Source of the DNA: Chrysogorgia sp. JL179-B06
Taxonomy: Eukaryota; Cnidaria; Anthozoa; Scleralcyonacea; Chrysogorgiidae
Length of the DNA stretch: 64,000 nucleotides
Assembly: GCA_035772405.1 (NCBI GenBank)
Contig: JAYKKM010000262.1
Span: 248,001 to 312,000 of the forward strand
Direction: 5' to 3'
In this document: one piece after another, positions 52,272 through 59,177 of the stretch
Position numbering within the stretch: position 1 is the stretch's first letter
Layout of the letters: every line of letters begins with the position of its first letter
Position numbers and translations under genes: made by a program
Notes under the pieces: model-generated
Told to the model about the DNA's origin: nothing
The model's database searches: none
What the model saw: the letters and a program-made list of their open reading frames with translations, nothing else

Positions 52272-52978
52272 ACAATATACAGTTCCAATAGCACCGCGCC
52301 AATTTTGAGACTATCGTTATTTGGTTTGACGCGAAATGACATATTTGAGTAGACACCTTTTTTAATACCCACCTTGGACTCGATGTCCACATGGCGTTGC
52401 ACTGACCCCTTCAAAGACTGCTCAGTGGGTATTGGTAACGTTGTGATCACATTGCTACGCTTCCCATCAATACCCACATTGCTCTCGGTTTCAACAACGT
52501 CACACGAAACTTCTATGTACTTCAGACCTTTATACATGTCGACCTCGTTCGGGCTAGTGTGCCACTGTGAGTCATTCTGAATCACCTCACCCTTCGCGAA
52601 ACCAAGTAGAGGTCCAAGGGTGTCTAACACAGCTGAACTACTAACCTTGACCCTACATTTGCCTGTGGGCACTAGTTTCTCTATCTCAAGATCCACCTTA
52701 AGCTCGCTAGACTCATGTTTCAAGACTTTGACCAATGTGTCGAAGCTAAAGTACCCTTCACCCACTTTAATCTTTTTAAAAGAGCCAACCCTAGAGTTAT
52801 CCAGCGTGAAGACCTGAATGCTGTCGTCGTTTGTTGTGTTATGGTAGTCCCAAAACACAGTGGCTGTCTTGACCACAATGCATGGGTTATCATGTATGAC
52901 CATCATCGCGTTGTCAAAGGACACAACTTTTTCCACACCTTCAATGAACACTGTCAACTTTCGCGTCATGTATAACAT
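52268..52978 (-). CDS. Penton-like minor capsid protein (single jelly-roll)
   Basis: 236 residues (start 52978; a second ATG at 52969, MTRKLTVF, is possible). Beta-rich throughout. Features fitting the Polinton/adintovirus penton are VLDTLGPLLGFAKGEVI near residue 120, YIEVSCDVVETESNVGIDG near 155, VITTLPIPTEQSLKGSVQ near 180, and the C-terminal SLKIGAVLLELYIV. Such proteins occupy the capsid vertices. It is the first leftward gene, only 12 bp from the start of the rightward 493-aa gene. The penton call is moderately sure; a generic beta-protein cannot be excluded without a profile search. Confidence 0.7.
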   Translation of the reverse strand: MLYMTRKLTVFIEGVEKVVSFDNAMMVIHDNPCIVVKTATVFWDYHNTTNDDSIQVFTLDNSRVGSFKKIKVGEGYFSFDTLVKVLKHESSELKVDLEIEKLVPTGKCRVKVSSSAVLDTLGPLLGFAKGEVIQNDSQWHTSPNEVDMYKGLKYIEVSCDVVETESNVGIDGKRSNVITTLPIPTEQSLKGSVQRHVDIESKVGIKKGVYSNMSFRVKPNNDSLKIGAVLLELYIV

Positions 52979-52990
52979 ACAGTATATTAT
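52979..52990. promoter_or_regulatory. 12-bp divergent start region
   Basis: The two divergent transcription units start 12 bp apart. TATA-like bases (GTATATTATAT) overlap the gap and the ATG at 52991, so promoter elements must lie inside the opposite coding sequences. Confidence 0.4.
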
Positions 52991-54472
52991 ATGCAGAAAG
53001 CCCTTCGTGAGTACTATGGAGAGTACTACAAACGTGCGATGGCTAACACATCAAAGGCTACACACAACGCAAAGGCAGACCTCATCAAAAAGTACCCCCA
53101 CGCCACTTTAAGCAAATTCGAGTTCTATCCAAATATTTCGCAAGATGGTAAAATCATGAGTGTCGACGTGTATTTCAGAAACAACGACATCCTCAGCACA
53201 GACATAACCAGCGCAACCTTCAAAAACGATAAAAACATGTGGAAGTGGCTACACAATAGTAAGTTCCCAATAATATGGCAAGGTGGTGGAACTATCCAAC
53301 CATTGCCAAAAGGTCATAAGAACCACTGGGGGCTTTGGGATGGCTACCCAACAGAAAACGTGTTGAATTATCCAGTGAATAACTTTAAAGTTTTTGTTAA
53401 CCAAAATAGTCACTTCATGTCAAAGCTACCAGTCCTACAAATCACTACGTCAAAGACAAAATCAGAGTGGGATGACAACGAATCTTACTACCGTGTTGTG
53501 TTTGCAACGTATTGTGCGAGTTTCTGTTGTGGGGTGTCATTGCAACATTTATCAGTGTCACAAGAAGTTCACCCCGTGGTCACAAGTGTGATGAGATTTC
53601 ATTTGTACTTCACCATTAGAAGACTTCTTAGAAGAATGGAGGGTGGTGAGACAATGAAATCAATAAGTAGAGAATTCAACGCTTCCGAATTGTATGGTAA
53701 GATTTCTAAGATTCCCAGAAAACATTATTACCAGAATAAAGTCCTGAGCGATGGCACTTTAGGCGAATCTAGAGTCTTCACACTCAACGACACCCATAAC
53801 GACTACAAACGATACGTCGCGCGACTCTCAGACGGCTTTACCAACATTGGGCTGCAATATCTAAATCAAAGCATAGAAGCCTTTGTGTACTCCACACTTG
53901 GTGCACAAGCGAGGACACGTGTATCAGTCGTTGGTGGCTCTGCAGGAAGTCTAGAAACCCAACAAGAGTTCCGAAAGTTGTTCGCTGACAGTGTTATCAA
54001 CTATGACGTGTCGACATGGATTCTCAACATGAATAAATCGATTAGAGACACCAACGTTGTCCAAAATCTCGCGGTGTCGCCAAGTACATGGTTGATGCCA
54101 AGTAACGTGGTGATTCTCAAGAATAAAATCGCTGGGTACAACAACTTATTAAAGGTTGCTACAGAGTCCATGAAATTTGGGGTGAACACCCGCTTGAACG
54201 CAACAACACCGACGACCGCGGCTAAAAAAGTCCACCAAGAAAATGTGGTGACTAACTTAGTAGCGTCACCCGTGAAGAAAACAGTGGCTAAAAAAGTCCA
54301 CCAAGAAAACGTGGTGGCTAACTTGGGAGTAGCACCACCCGTGAAGAGAACAGCGACCAACCAAATTGCGCAGACTACCACCTCAAGTGAGTCAGACACG
54401 ACAACGCTGGTGATAGTGTTAGGGTTCTCAGCGGTGTCTGGCTATTTAGTAACCAAATACACCTTCAGGTAG
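52991..54472 (+). CDS. Polinton 493-aa protein with C-terminal membrane anchor (unrecognised)
   Basis: No family recognised. N-terminal 20 residues are aromatic (MQKALREYYGEYYKRAM), then a beta-rich part with PIIWQGGGTIQPLPKGHKNH and YPTENVLNYPVNNF. Residues about 165-190 are Cys-rich (ATYCASFCCGVS). At about 405-452 a 22-residue motif occurs twice (KKVHQENVV-NL). The last 24 residues contain a hydrophobic span (LVIVLGFSAVSGYLV) ending in a basic tip. First of the rightward unit; it is followed 2 bp later by the fibre-like gene, so a virion surface or assembly role is likely by position only. Confidence 0.7.
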   Translation: MQKALREYYGEYYKRAMANTSKATHNAKADLIKKYPHATLSKFEFYPNISQDGKIMSVDVYFRNNDILSTDITSATFKNDKNMWKWLHNSKFPIIWQGGGTIQPLPKGHKNHWGLWDGYPTENVLNYPVNNFKVFVNQNSHFMSKLPVLQITTSKTKSEWDDNESYYRVVFATYCASFCCGVSLQHLSVSQEVHPVVTSVMRFHLYFTIRRLLRRMEGGETMKSISREFNASELYGKISKIPRKHYYQNKVLSDGTLGESRVFTLNDTHNDYKRYVARLSDGFTNIGLQYLNQSIEAFVYSTLGAQARTRVSVVGGSAGSLETQQEFRKLFADSVINYDVSTWILNMNKSIRDTNVVQNLAVSPSTWLMPSNVVILKNKIAGYNNLLKVATESMKFGVNTRLNATTPTTAAKKVHQENVVTNLVASPVKKTVAKKVHQENVVANLGVAPPVKRTATNQIAQTTTSSESDTTTLVIVLGFSAVSGYLVTKYTFR

Positions 54473-54474
54473 TA

Positions 54475-55425
54475 ATGAGTCTAAACTATGGGTATGAGTC
54501 TGACGACCCTCACGATAAAATACTAAAGAGAACGAAAAGGCATCTGAACGAAGATCCTAAGTTAAGTGCGACCGGTGGAAGGATGTCTGGAATAATAGAC
54601 ATGCAAGGCTCAGCGATAAAAAACGTAGCAGACCCAGTTGATGACTCAGACGTCACAAACAAAAGAACTCTAGAGCAATTGCTATCAAGCTACCTCAAGA
54701 GTCAGTCCTACAACATTGTGCTTGACTTCAACGTTAGCACACACGCCTTGAAAAATGTGGAATTTCACGCCAATGGTTCAAACAAAGTGAAAGCCATTGG
54801 TGAAACAAGTAAATTAGTGCAAAACAACCCGGCTTATGGTCCTATTGTTGGCATCAGCGGTGTGAGTCAAAGTTTTCTATCACCCGTGTTAACACCAATC
54901 CCACTTGAGTCAGGTCTCCACTTTAATTGTCCAAGTATGCAATGGTGTGACCTCTCTATTTTTGTTGTGGTGAGGTTACCAATGAGAACCGCTGGATCAA
55001 ATTGGGAGACAATTATATCAAACGACGATGGTAGTTGGGATAAGTTCATAGGGTACAAGACTGGTGTGACCAACAAGCTCGCGTATGGTGGTAGCATCCC
55101 AGCGATGGAGAAAGTGTGCACTATTCCGAGTGGTGTTAACATAAGTAAAATGCATATGATATCAATACACTGGCAAATGGACAATTCACACGTCAGAGTC
55201 AACAACGTTAAGTCAACCGATTCAGACTTCATAGCAAATATGAAAAAGATAGGCGCGCCCTATGGAACAATTTTTGGAATACATCGACCAAGAATACCAC
55301 TCGCACCTTATGCGCACCCATCGTTGATAGAATTCTACGGTGTGAAAATTGTGAGTGGTTACATGACAAACCGAGACATCATAATCATGGGTGGAGAAAT
55401 GATGAAGGAATATGGTGTAAAGTAA
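54475..55425 (+). CDS. Fibre-like protein with phage tail-fibre neck motif
   Basis: 316 residues. Residues 34-66 (GGRMSGIIDMQGSAIKNV then DPVDDSDVTNKRTL) match the well-known short beta-prism neck motif of bacteriophage tail fibres, where a GG-M-G-IDM-G--I-N--DP--D-DA--K pattern precedes the distal domain. The remaining 230 residues are beta-rich with a concanavalin/laminin-G-like look (LPMRTAGSNWETIISNDDG, HMISIHWQMDNSHVRVN, SLIEFYGVKIVSG). This layout, shaft followed by sandwich head, suggests a receptor-binding fibre on the capsid (inference). Stop and the next start abut (TAAATG). It lies between the 493-aa membrane protein and tiny basic proteins. Confidence 0.65.
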   Translation: MSLNYGYESDDPHDKILKRTKRHLNEDPKLSATGGRMSGIIDMQGSAIKNVADPVDDSDVTNKRTLEQLLSSYLKSQSYNIVLDFNVSTHALKNVEFHANGSNKVKAIGETSKLVQNNPAYGPIVGISGVSQSFLSPVLTPIPLESGLHFNCPSMQWCDLSIFVVVRLPMRTAGSNWETIISNDDGSWDKFIGYKTGVTNKLAYGGSIPAMEKVCTIPSGVNISKMHMISIHWQMDNSHVRVNNVKSTDSDFIANMKKIGAPYGTIFGIHRPRIPLAPYAHPSLIEFYGVKIVSGYMTNRDIIIMGGEMMKEYGVK

Positions 55426-55635
55426 ATGGGAGCATGTATTTCGAGACCTCGTGAGATATATAAGATAAATAAGACGACTGATCACATGTTCAAAGCTGGT
55501 GGATCATTTGGTCGCGGTGACGTGACTCTCGAGCTCCACGCTGAGATTGGTATGAGGTCTAAAAAGACTTACGGCGAACCTATTACGCTACCCGCAGAAT
55601 CAGACACTGTAGGAGTGGTAGGAGACGTGACCTAA
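55426..55635 (+). CDS. Small Polinton protein with N-myristoylation signal (69 aa)
   Basis: Starts directly after the fibre-like stop. MGACISRP fits the myristoylation consensus (Gly2, Ser6) and Cys4 could be palmitoylated. The middle is basic (KINKTTDHMFKAGGSFGRG). No family recognised. With the 172-aa protein it is the second candidate lipid-anchored protein of the element. Confidence 0.6.
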   Translation: MGACISRPREIYKINKTTDHMFKAGGSFGRGDVTLELHAEIGMRSKKTYGEPITLPAESDTVGVVGDVT

Positions 55636-55643
55636 GTTATGTG

Positions 55644-55784
55644 ATGGGTTGGCTTAGAAAACTGGTTCGTAACATTAGAAACTTTTTCAGACGACGTAGA
55701 AAACTGAGGGCTAATAAAACGCACCTGATGCATTGGTACACAACAAACCAGATCTATAAAAAACCCAACACCCACGTCGAATAG
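55644..55784 (+). CDS. 46-aa highly basic small protein
   Basis: ATG at 55644, stop TAG at 55782-55784. It begins MGWLRKLVRN and has an FFRRRRKLR cluster: an amphipathic, Arg-rich helix followed by a Tyr/Lys tail. Such small peptides in adenovirus-like elements act on DNA condensation or membranes, but I cannot tell which. It fills most of the 156-bp gap between its neighbours and is on the same strand, which supports it as a gene. Confidence 0.5.
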   Translation: MGWLRKLVRNIRNFFRRRRKLRANKTHLMHWYTTNQIYKKPNTHVE

Positions 55785-55812
55785 TTTTTTTGTGGGAGAC
55801 TATAATATAGTG

Positions 55813-56580
55813 ATGACTTCCGCGATACCTCGATTATTCGATTTCGACGGTCACCAAATCACAACGGTTAATCACAACGGTGACACATGGTTCAAAGCAA
55901 AAGAGGTCGCGAGCGCTCTAGGCTATGCTAGACCAAAAGATGCAGTCAACGACCACGTCGAACCTGATTGCAAAATGAAGATGGGACAGGCCTCGTTTGT
56001 CAACGAACTTGGGGTCTACTCATTGACGTTCTCGAGTAAATTGGAGCGTGCGAAACACTTTGGAAGGTGGGTGCACTCAGAAGTCTTACCAAGCGTTAAA
56101 AAAAGTTTAGCTGACGTCGGTCTCAAACACAACCAGTTTAAAATGATCACTGAGTTCGACCTTCATACGAAAGTTGTTGGTTTTCTTAGGAAATACTATC
56201 CAGAAACTATTTTGATAGCCGCTTGTGGTGAGAATCAAGACACTTCGAGTAAAAGAATAAATTCGTGGAAAAAAGGTTACCAACGTGGAACGCCTGACTT
56301 GATTATTGCTAATGCGAACCGACAGCACAGCGGGCTTGTGATTGAGTTCAAGAATCCAGGTGGTACAGGCAAGACGTCCAAAGAGCAGGAGTCTCTGTTG
56401 CTCAGATATAAATCCGCTGGTTATCTAACGTTGTTGTGCGACTCATACGACGACGCTATTACCACGGTAATAAAATATCTCTTTGACGTTGGGTTTCAGT
56501 GCTCTCACTGCCTTCGTAAATTTAAAAATAAATCAGCGTTGAGTAACCATGAGAGACGTTATTGTAAAGAGACTTTTTAG
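55813..56580 (+). CDS. BRO-N / PD-(D/E)XK nuclease / zinc-finger fusion protein
   Basis: 255 residues from the ATG at 55813 (MTSAIPRLFD); an upstream GTG in frame is less likely. Domain 1, residues 5-100: BRO-N (DTWFKAKEVASALGYARP, FVNELGVYSLTFSSK, RWVHSEVLPSVKK), a DNA-binding domain of baculovirus-repeated-ORF proteins. Domain 2, about 115-222: a VRR-NUC/PD-(D/E)XK nuclease fold with GTPDLII (Asp162) and LVIEFKNP (Glu178, Lys180). Domain 3: a zinc finger with Cys230, Cys233, His246 and Cys251. All key residues are present. A DNA-targeted nuclease in replication, recombination or host interference is plausible. It converges with the thymidine kinase gene. Confidence 0.8.
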   Translation: MTSAIPRLFDFDGHQITTVNHNGDTWFKAKEVASALGYARPKDAVNDHVEPDCKMKMGQASFVNELGVYSLTFSSKLERAKHFGRWVHSEVLPSVKKSLADVGLKHNQFKMITEFDLHTKVVGFLRKYYPETILIAACGENQDTSSKRINSWKKGYQRGTPDLIIANANRQHSGLVIEFKNPGGTGKTSKEQESLLLRYKSAGYLTLLCDSYDDAITTVIKYLFDVGFQCSHCLRKFKNKSALSNHERRYCKETF

Positions 56581-56816
56581 ACAGTGAGTAATAAGTCGAA
56601 TTAGCACTCGTTCTCATTGTTGAGACGACGTTTGAGGCGACAACTGCTCTAGCATTTTTTAAAGACGTTTTTTAACTCGTTAAAGGTGTCTGCGAAACTT
56701 TCTCTCTTTATTTCACAAACCTTCTGACCACTGTGTGAAAAAATGTTTCTATTTACATTGGACGCTTCATGTGACCAATGTCTAAATTTAAAAAAGTGGG
56801 GTATCCGAGAACACCC
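56581..56816. other. Convergent intergenic gap, 236 bp
   Basis: Lies between two converging genes. No open frame. T-rich stretches on either strand could serve in 3' end formation. Confidence 0.4.
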
Positions 56817-57392
56817 CTAATTTTGCGTGGAAGGGTGATGACGTCTACACACTGCGCGATATTGCTCAGCACCACCAACGAATGATGGTCCTGGGTTGTA
56901 TCTCCAATTGAATGGTGCATCAACAGTTGTTCCGTAAGTGTCGCGACAAACGGCGCAATACGCTTTTAGAAATGTGATGTCGTCTGCCATTGGGAACAGT
57001 GTGTCGAGCTCACCAAGTCTTTTTAAATGCTCTGTTGTTATGAGACCACAAATAATGACGTGAATGCCAGCTTTAATGTATTCGCGAATAATTGGGAGTA
57101 GATCAGAGTACCAATGGCCTTCGTCAATTCCGATGACGTCATAACCAGCTATCTCGGAAGAACTCGGAAGGTTGGTGATTAACTTCGCAGGTAAACTGTC
57201 TGATCCGACAACAATGGTCTGACGATGTGTGGAGAACGCGTGGTCAGTTCGCCTAGTGTCACCTGCGTTGTTCATGTAGAGGACTTTGAGCCCTGACTTA
57301 CTTAACGTGACTAACCTACGAAGAGTCTCTGTCGTTTTTCCTGCGAACATGGGACCAATCACGATTTCTAGTCTACCAACTTTCTCTGTCAT
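56817..57392 (-). CDS. tk: Thymidine kinase, TK1 (type II) family
   Basis: 191 residues, the usual size. P-loop GPMFAGKTT at 13-21, Asp90-Glu91 (VIGIDEGHWY; the Glu is the catalytic base position), a structural zinc site with CAVC at 146-149 and CRRH at 182-185, and the GGAEQY motif at 173-178 that precedes the last zinc ligands. It phosphorylates thymidine to dTMP with ATP, feeding dNTP pools during DNA synthesis. The loop that in other TK1s reads as a G-L-D-x-F type is changed (GLITTEHL), so activity should be tested. It is the only minus-strand gene in the right half. TK is not among the common Polinton genes; acquisition from a host or a large DNA virus is likely (inference). Confidence 0.85.
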   Translation of the reverse strand: MTEKVGRLEIVIGPMFAGKTTETLRRLVTLSKSGLKVLYMNNAGDTRRTDHAFSTHRQTIVVGSDSLPAKLITNLPSSSEIAGYDVIGIDEGHWYSDLLPIIREYIKAGIHVIICGLITTEHLKRLGELDTLFPMADDITFLKAYCAVCRDTYGTTVDAPFNWRYNPGPSFVGGAEQYRAVCRRHHPSTQN

Positions 57393-57461
57393 GGTTACTA
57401 TACCTACAGAGAAATACTTTTTTATTGTGGCAACCTAATTTTTAATGCGTTTGGTCTGGAG

Positions 57462-57515
57462 CTGTGAGATACCTGTGAGGTCATCTGTGAGATACCTGTG
57501 AGGTCAACTGTGAGT
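57462..57515. promoter_or_regulatory. 23-bp direct repeats between divergent genes
   Basis: CTGTGAGATACCTGTGAGGTCA starts at 57462 and again at 57485, with a third partial start CTGTGAG at 57508. They lie between the tk start (57392) and the rightward gene start (57541), a position that suggests a promoter or binding-site cluster. Confidence 0.5.
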
Positions 57516-57540
57516 AAGATAACACGTGATAGTGTATTAG

Positions 57541-57885
57541 ATGGTTGAAGACTCACAGACGGCTGTTGAAGCGAAGATCACAGCTGATGTGAAAAGTGTT
57601 AAGGTGAAGGACCCAAAGCGTGTCGCCGCTGGTAAAAAGTTGGCTGAGATATCGAAAGCTGCGAAAGAAAAGAAAATGCGTGAAATGATAGTCAATGAAG
57701 AACAGGGTAGTGAGTGGAGCTATGGTTATGTTGTCGGAACACTTGGTGTAATCATCGCTGGTGCTTCGTTATGGTACACAATTAGCAGTGAAAAAGAGAC
57801 ACGACTAGAGCCTGTGAGTACTGCACCAGCTGTGTCAGAAAGTTGTAGAACTCGTCGTCCAACACTTGACACATTTGATTCTTGA
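57541..57885 (+). CDS. Single-span membrane protein (114 aa)
   Basis: ATG at 57541. Residues 1-55 are Lys/Ala-rich and helical (KDPKRVAAGKKLAEISKAAK); about 63-82 is a membrane span (YVVGTLGVIIAGASLWYTI); a short tail follows. No family recognised with certainty. First of five rightward genes that are nearly contiguous up to the polymerase. Confidence 0.65.
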   Translation: MVEDSQTAVEAKITADVKSVKVKDPKRVAAGKKLAEISKAAKEKKMREMIVNEEQGSEWSYGYVVGTLGVIIAGASLWYTISSEKETRLEPVSTAPAVSESCRTRRPTLDTFDS

Positions 57886-57908
57886 ACAAAACACACGACA
57901 ATGTATAT

Positions 57909-58145
57909 ATGTCTGCGATCGATCGAAAAGAACTTATGAACGAATTGTACGATGCGCTACTTGTTACGACTGGCGCTGTGGCAGTGAGTATGATCTCTAA
58001 AAAGGCTTTGGGAGAACCATTGGGAACACCAGAGACAGTTAAAGGCACAGTGAAACTTGCTGCAGCTGTTGGTGCAGGAACGCTGTTAGTAAAATGGGCG
58101 CAATCGAAAAAGTGGATACCGACAGACCCATTCAAATCAACGTAA
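57909..58145 (+). CDS. Small two-span membrane protein (78 aa)
   Basis: ATG at 57909 (MSAIDRKEL). Two hydrophobic segments (LLVTTGAVAVSMISKKAL; TVKLAAAVGAGTLLVKWAQ) are separated by GEPLGTPETVKG, and the end KKWIPTDPFKST is basic/polar. Compact and clean. Function unknown; the small size and two spans would fit a virion membrane or channel-forming protein, but nothing proves it. Confidence 0.6.
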   Translation: MSAIDRKELMNELYDALLVTTGAVAVSMISKKALGEPLGTPETVKGTVKLAAAVGAGTLLVKWAQSKKWIPTDPFKST

Positions 58146-58149
58146 GTTA

Positions 58150-58569
58150 ATGGCGAGTGTTGTGGCTGGAGGGATATTTAATGCAGTGGCTTTTGCAGGC
58201 GCTGGCTTTATGTTTTCGAAATTTAATCACTCAGGCTACGAAGCTGAGATGAAAAGGCACAACCATGCGTTGGAGCAGTTAGCCAGTGCGAAAGAAGTGT
58301 GGTATGAGAATGAGGTCGCTAAGAAAGATAAGATCCAGCGTTTACGACAACAGCTCTCTGATGCTAACGCTGACATCAATGACACAAACCACGCGTTGGA
58401 AGAACTTAGAAGCGTAATGACCATTCAGTACAGCGGACGAGTGTTCACTAACTCCCCGAAGATTGCGGATTACTACCAACCGAGTGCGGAAATGAAGGAA
58501 TACCAATTGTTGTTTGTTAGCGCGTTAGGTTTGGGTAGTGGAATAGCGGTATGGGTGCTAACTCGGTAA
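58150..58569 (+). CDS. Membrane protein with central coiled coil (139 aa)
   Basis: ATG at 58150. Hydrophobic at 1-23 (VVAGGIFNAVAFAGAGFMF) and at the C-terminus (LLFVSALGLGSGIAVWVL). Between them a long charged helix with heptad flavour (HALEQLASAKEVWYENEV; IQRLRQQLSDANADIND). Function unknown. It overlaps the next gene by 19 bp. Confidence 0.65.
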   Translation: MASVVAGGIFNAVAFAGAGFMFSKFNHSGYEAEMKRHNHALEQLASAKEVWYENEVAKKDKIQRLRQQLSDANADINDTNHALEELRSVMTIQYSGRVFTNSPKIADYYQPSAEMKEYQLLFVSALGLGSGIAVWVLTR

Positions 58570-59177
58570 AAAAATGTTGGAGTAGTATAAGAGTGATGGA
58601 CAAACTTATGAGGCAGATGAGTTATGGCTTAACAATTGACGAAATCGCGAATGAGACGCAAATTGAGTGTGGAGGCACCTTCAGGCTTTACTACTGCTCG
58701 GATTGTGACGTTGTGAAAAATGTGACTGACTGTGGTGGGTACGCATGTCCAAAGTGTGGCGACATCGAATGGGGTTACGTTCAGAGTTACAGCGACATGA
58801 GACTCACTCGGTTAAAAAGCGTTCACAAACGGTCTTGGTGGATGGGGAGGAGACTACGGAACGTTGTGAAGGGTGAGCACCTTGAGTTGATAAAAGAGGA
58901 CTTCTTGAAAGTTGTCAATGTGCTGCACTCATGCAATTTGATAAAGGGTAGAAATGTCAGCAGATATGGATACTACATTATTAGGTTGTGTCATAGAAGA
59001 CAATTAGAGACACTCAAGAAGGTGTCAGACCTCAAAGACGGGAAGGTGAAAGACTTGTTCGACGATAATTTGTTTGGGGTGGTGTACCCAAAGCTGGGAT
59101 GGTGCGAAAGTGGTGACAATTATTACGACGAGTGGTTTAGGAAAAAAAACAAGTGTAGTATATATAGAAGCCAATGA
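58551..59177 (+). CDS. Zinc-ribbon protein (208 aa), unrecognised
   Basis: ATG at 58551 (MGANSVKKC). A four-cysteine ribbon at about 53-76 (CSDCDVV then CPKCGDIEWG), followed by basic helical sequence (RLKSVHKRSWWMGRRLRNVVK) that could bind nucleic acid. It ends 4 bp inside the polymerase gene start (overlap ATGA), so it is probably expressed with it. Being adjacent to a protein-primed polymerase, it is a reasonable place to look for a replication accessory or terminal protein, but no motif shows this. Confidence 0.6.
   Translation: MGANSVKKCWSSIRVMDKLMRQMSYGLTIDEIANETQIECGGTFRLYYCSDCDVVKNVTDCGGYACPKCGDIEWGYVQSYSDMRLTRLKSVHKRSWWMGRRLRNVVKGEHLELIKEDFLKVVNVLHSCNLIKGRNVSRYGYYIIRLCHRRQLETLKKVSDLKDGKVKDLFDDNLFGVVYPKLGWCESGDNYYDEWFRKKNKCSIYRSQ

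Noticed and set aside
52026..52352. 108-codon plus-strand frame opposite integrase and penton-like genes
   Set aside because: Shadow of the minus-strand coding region; no motif.
58551..58570. N-myristoylation of the 208-aa zinc-ribbon protein (MGANSVKK)
   Set aside because: Position 6 is Val, which does not fit the consensus.
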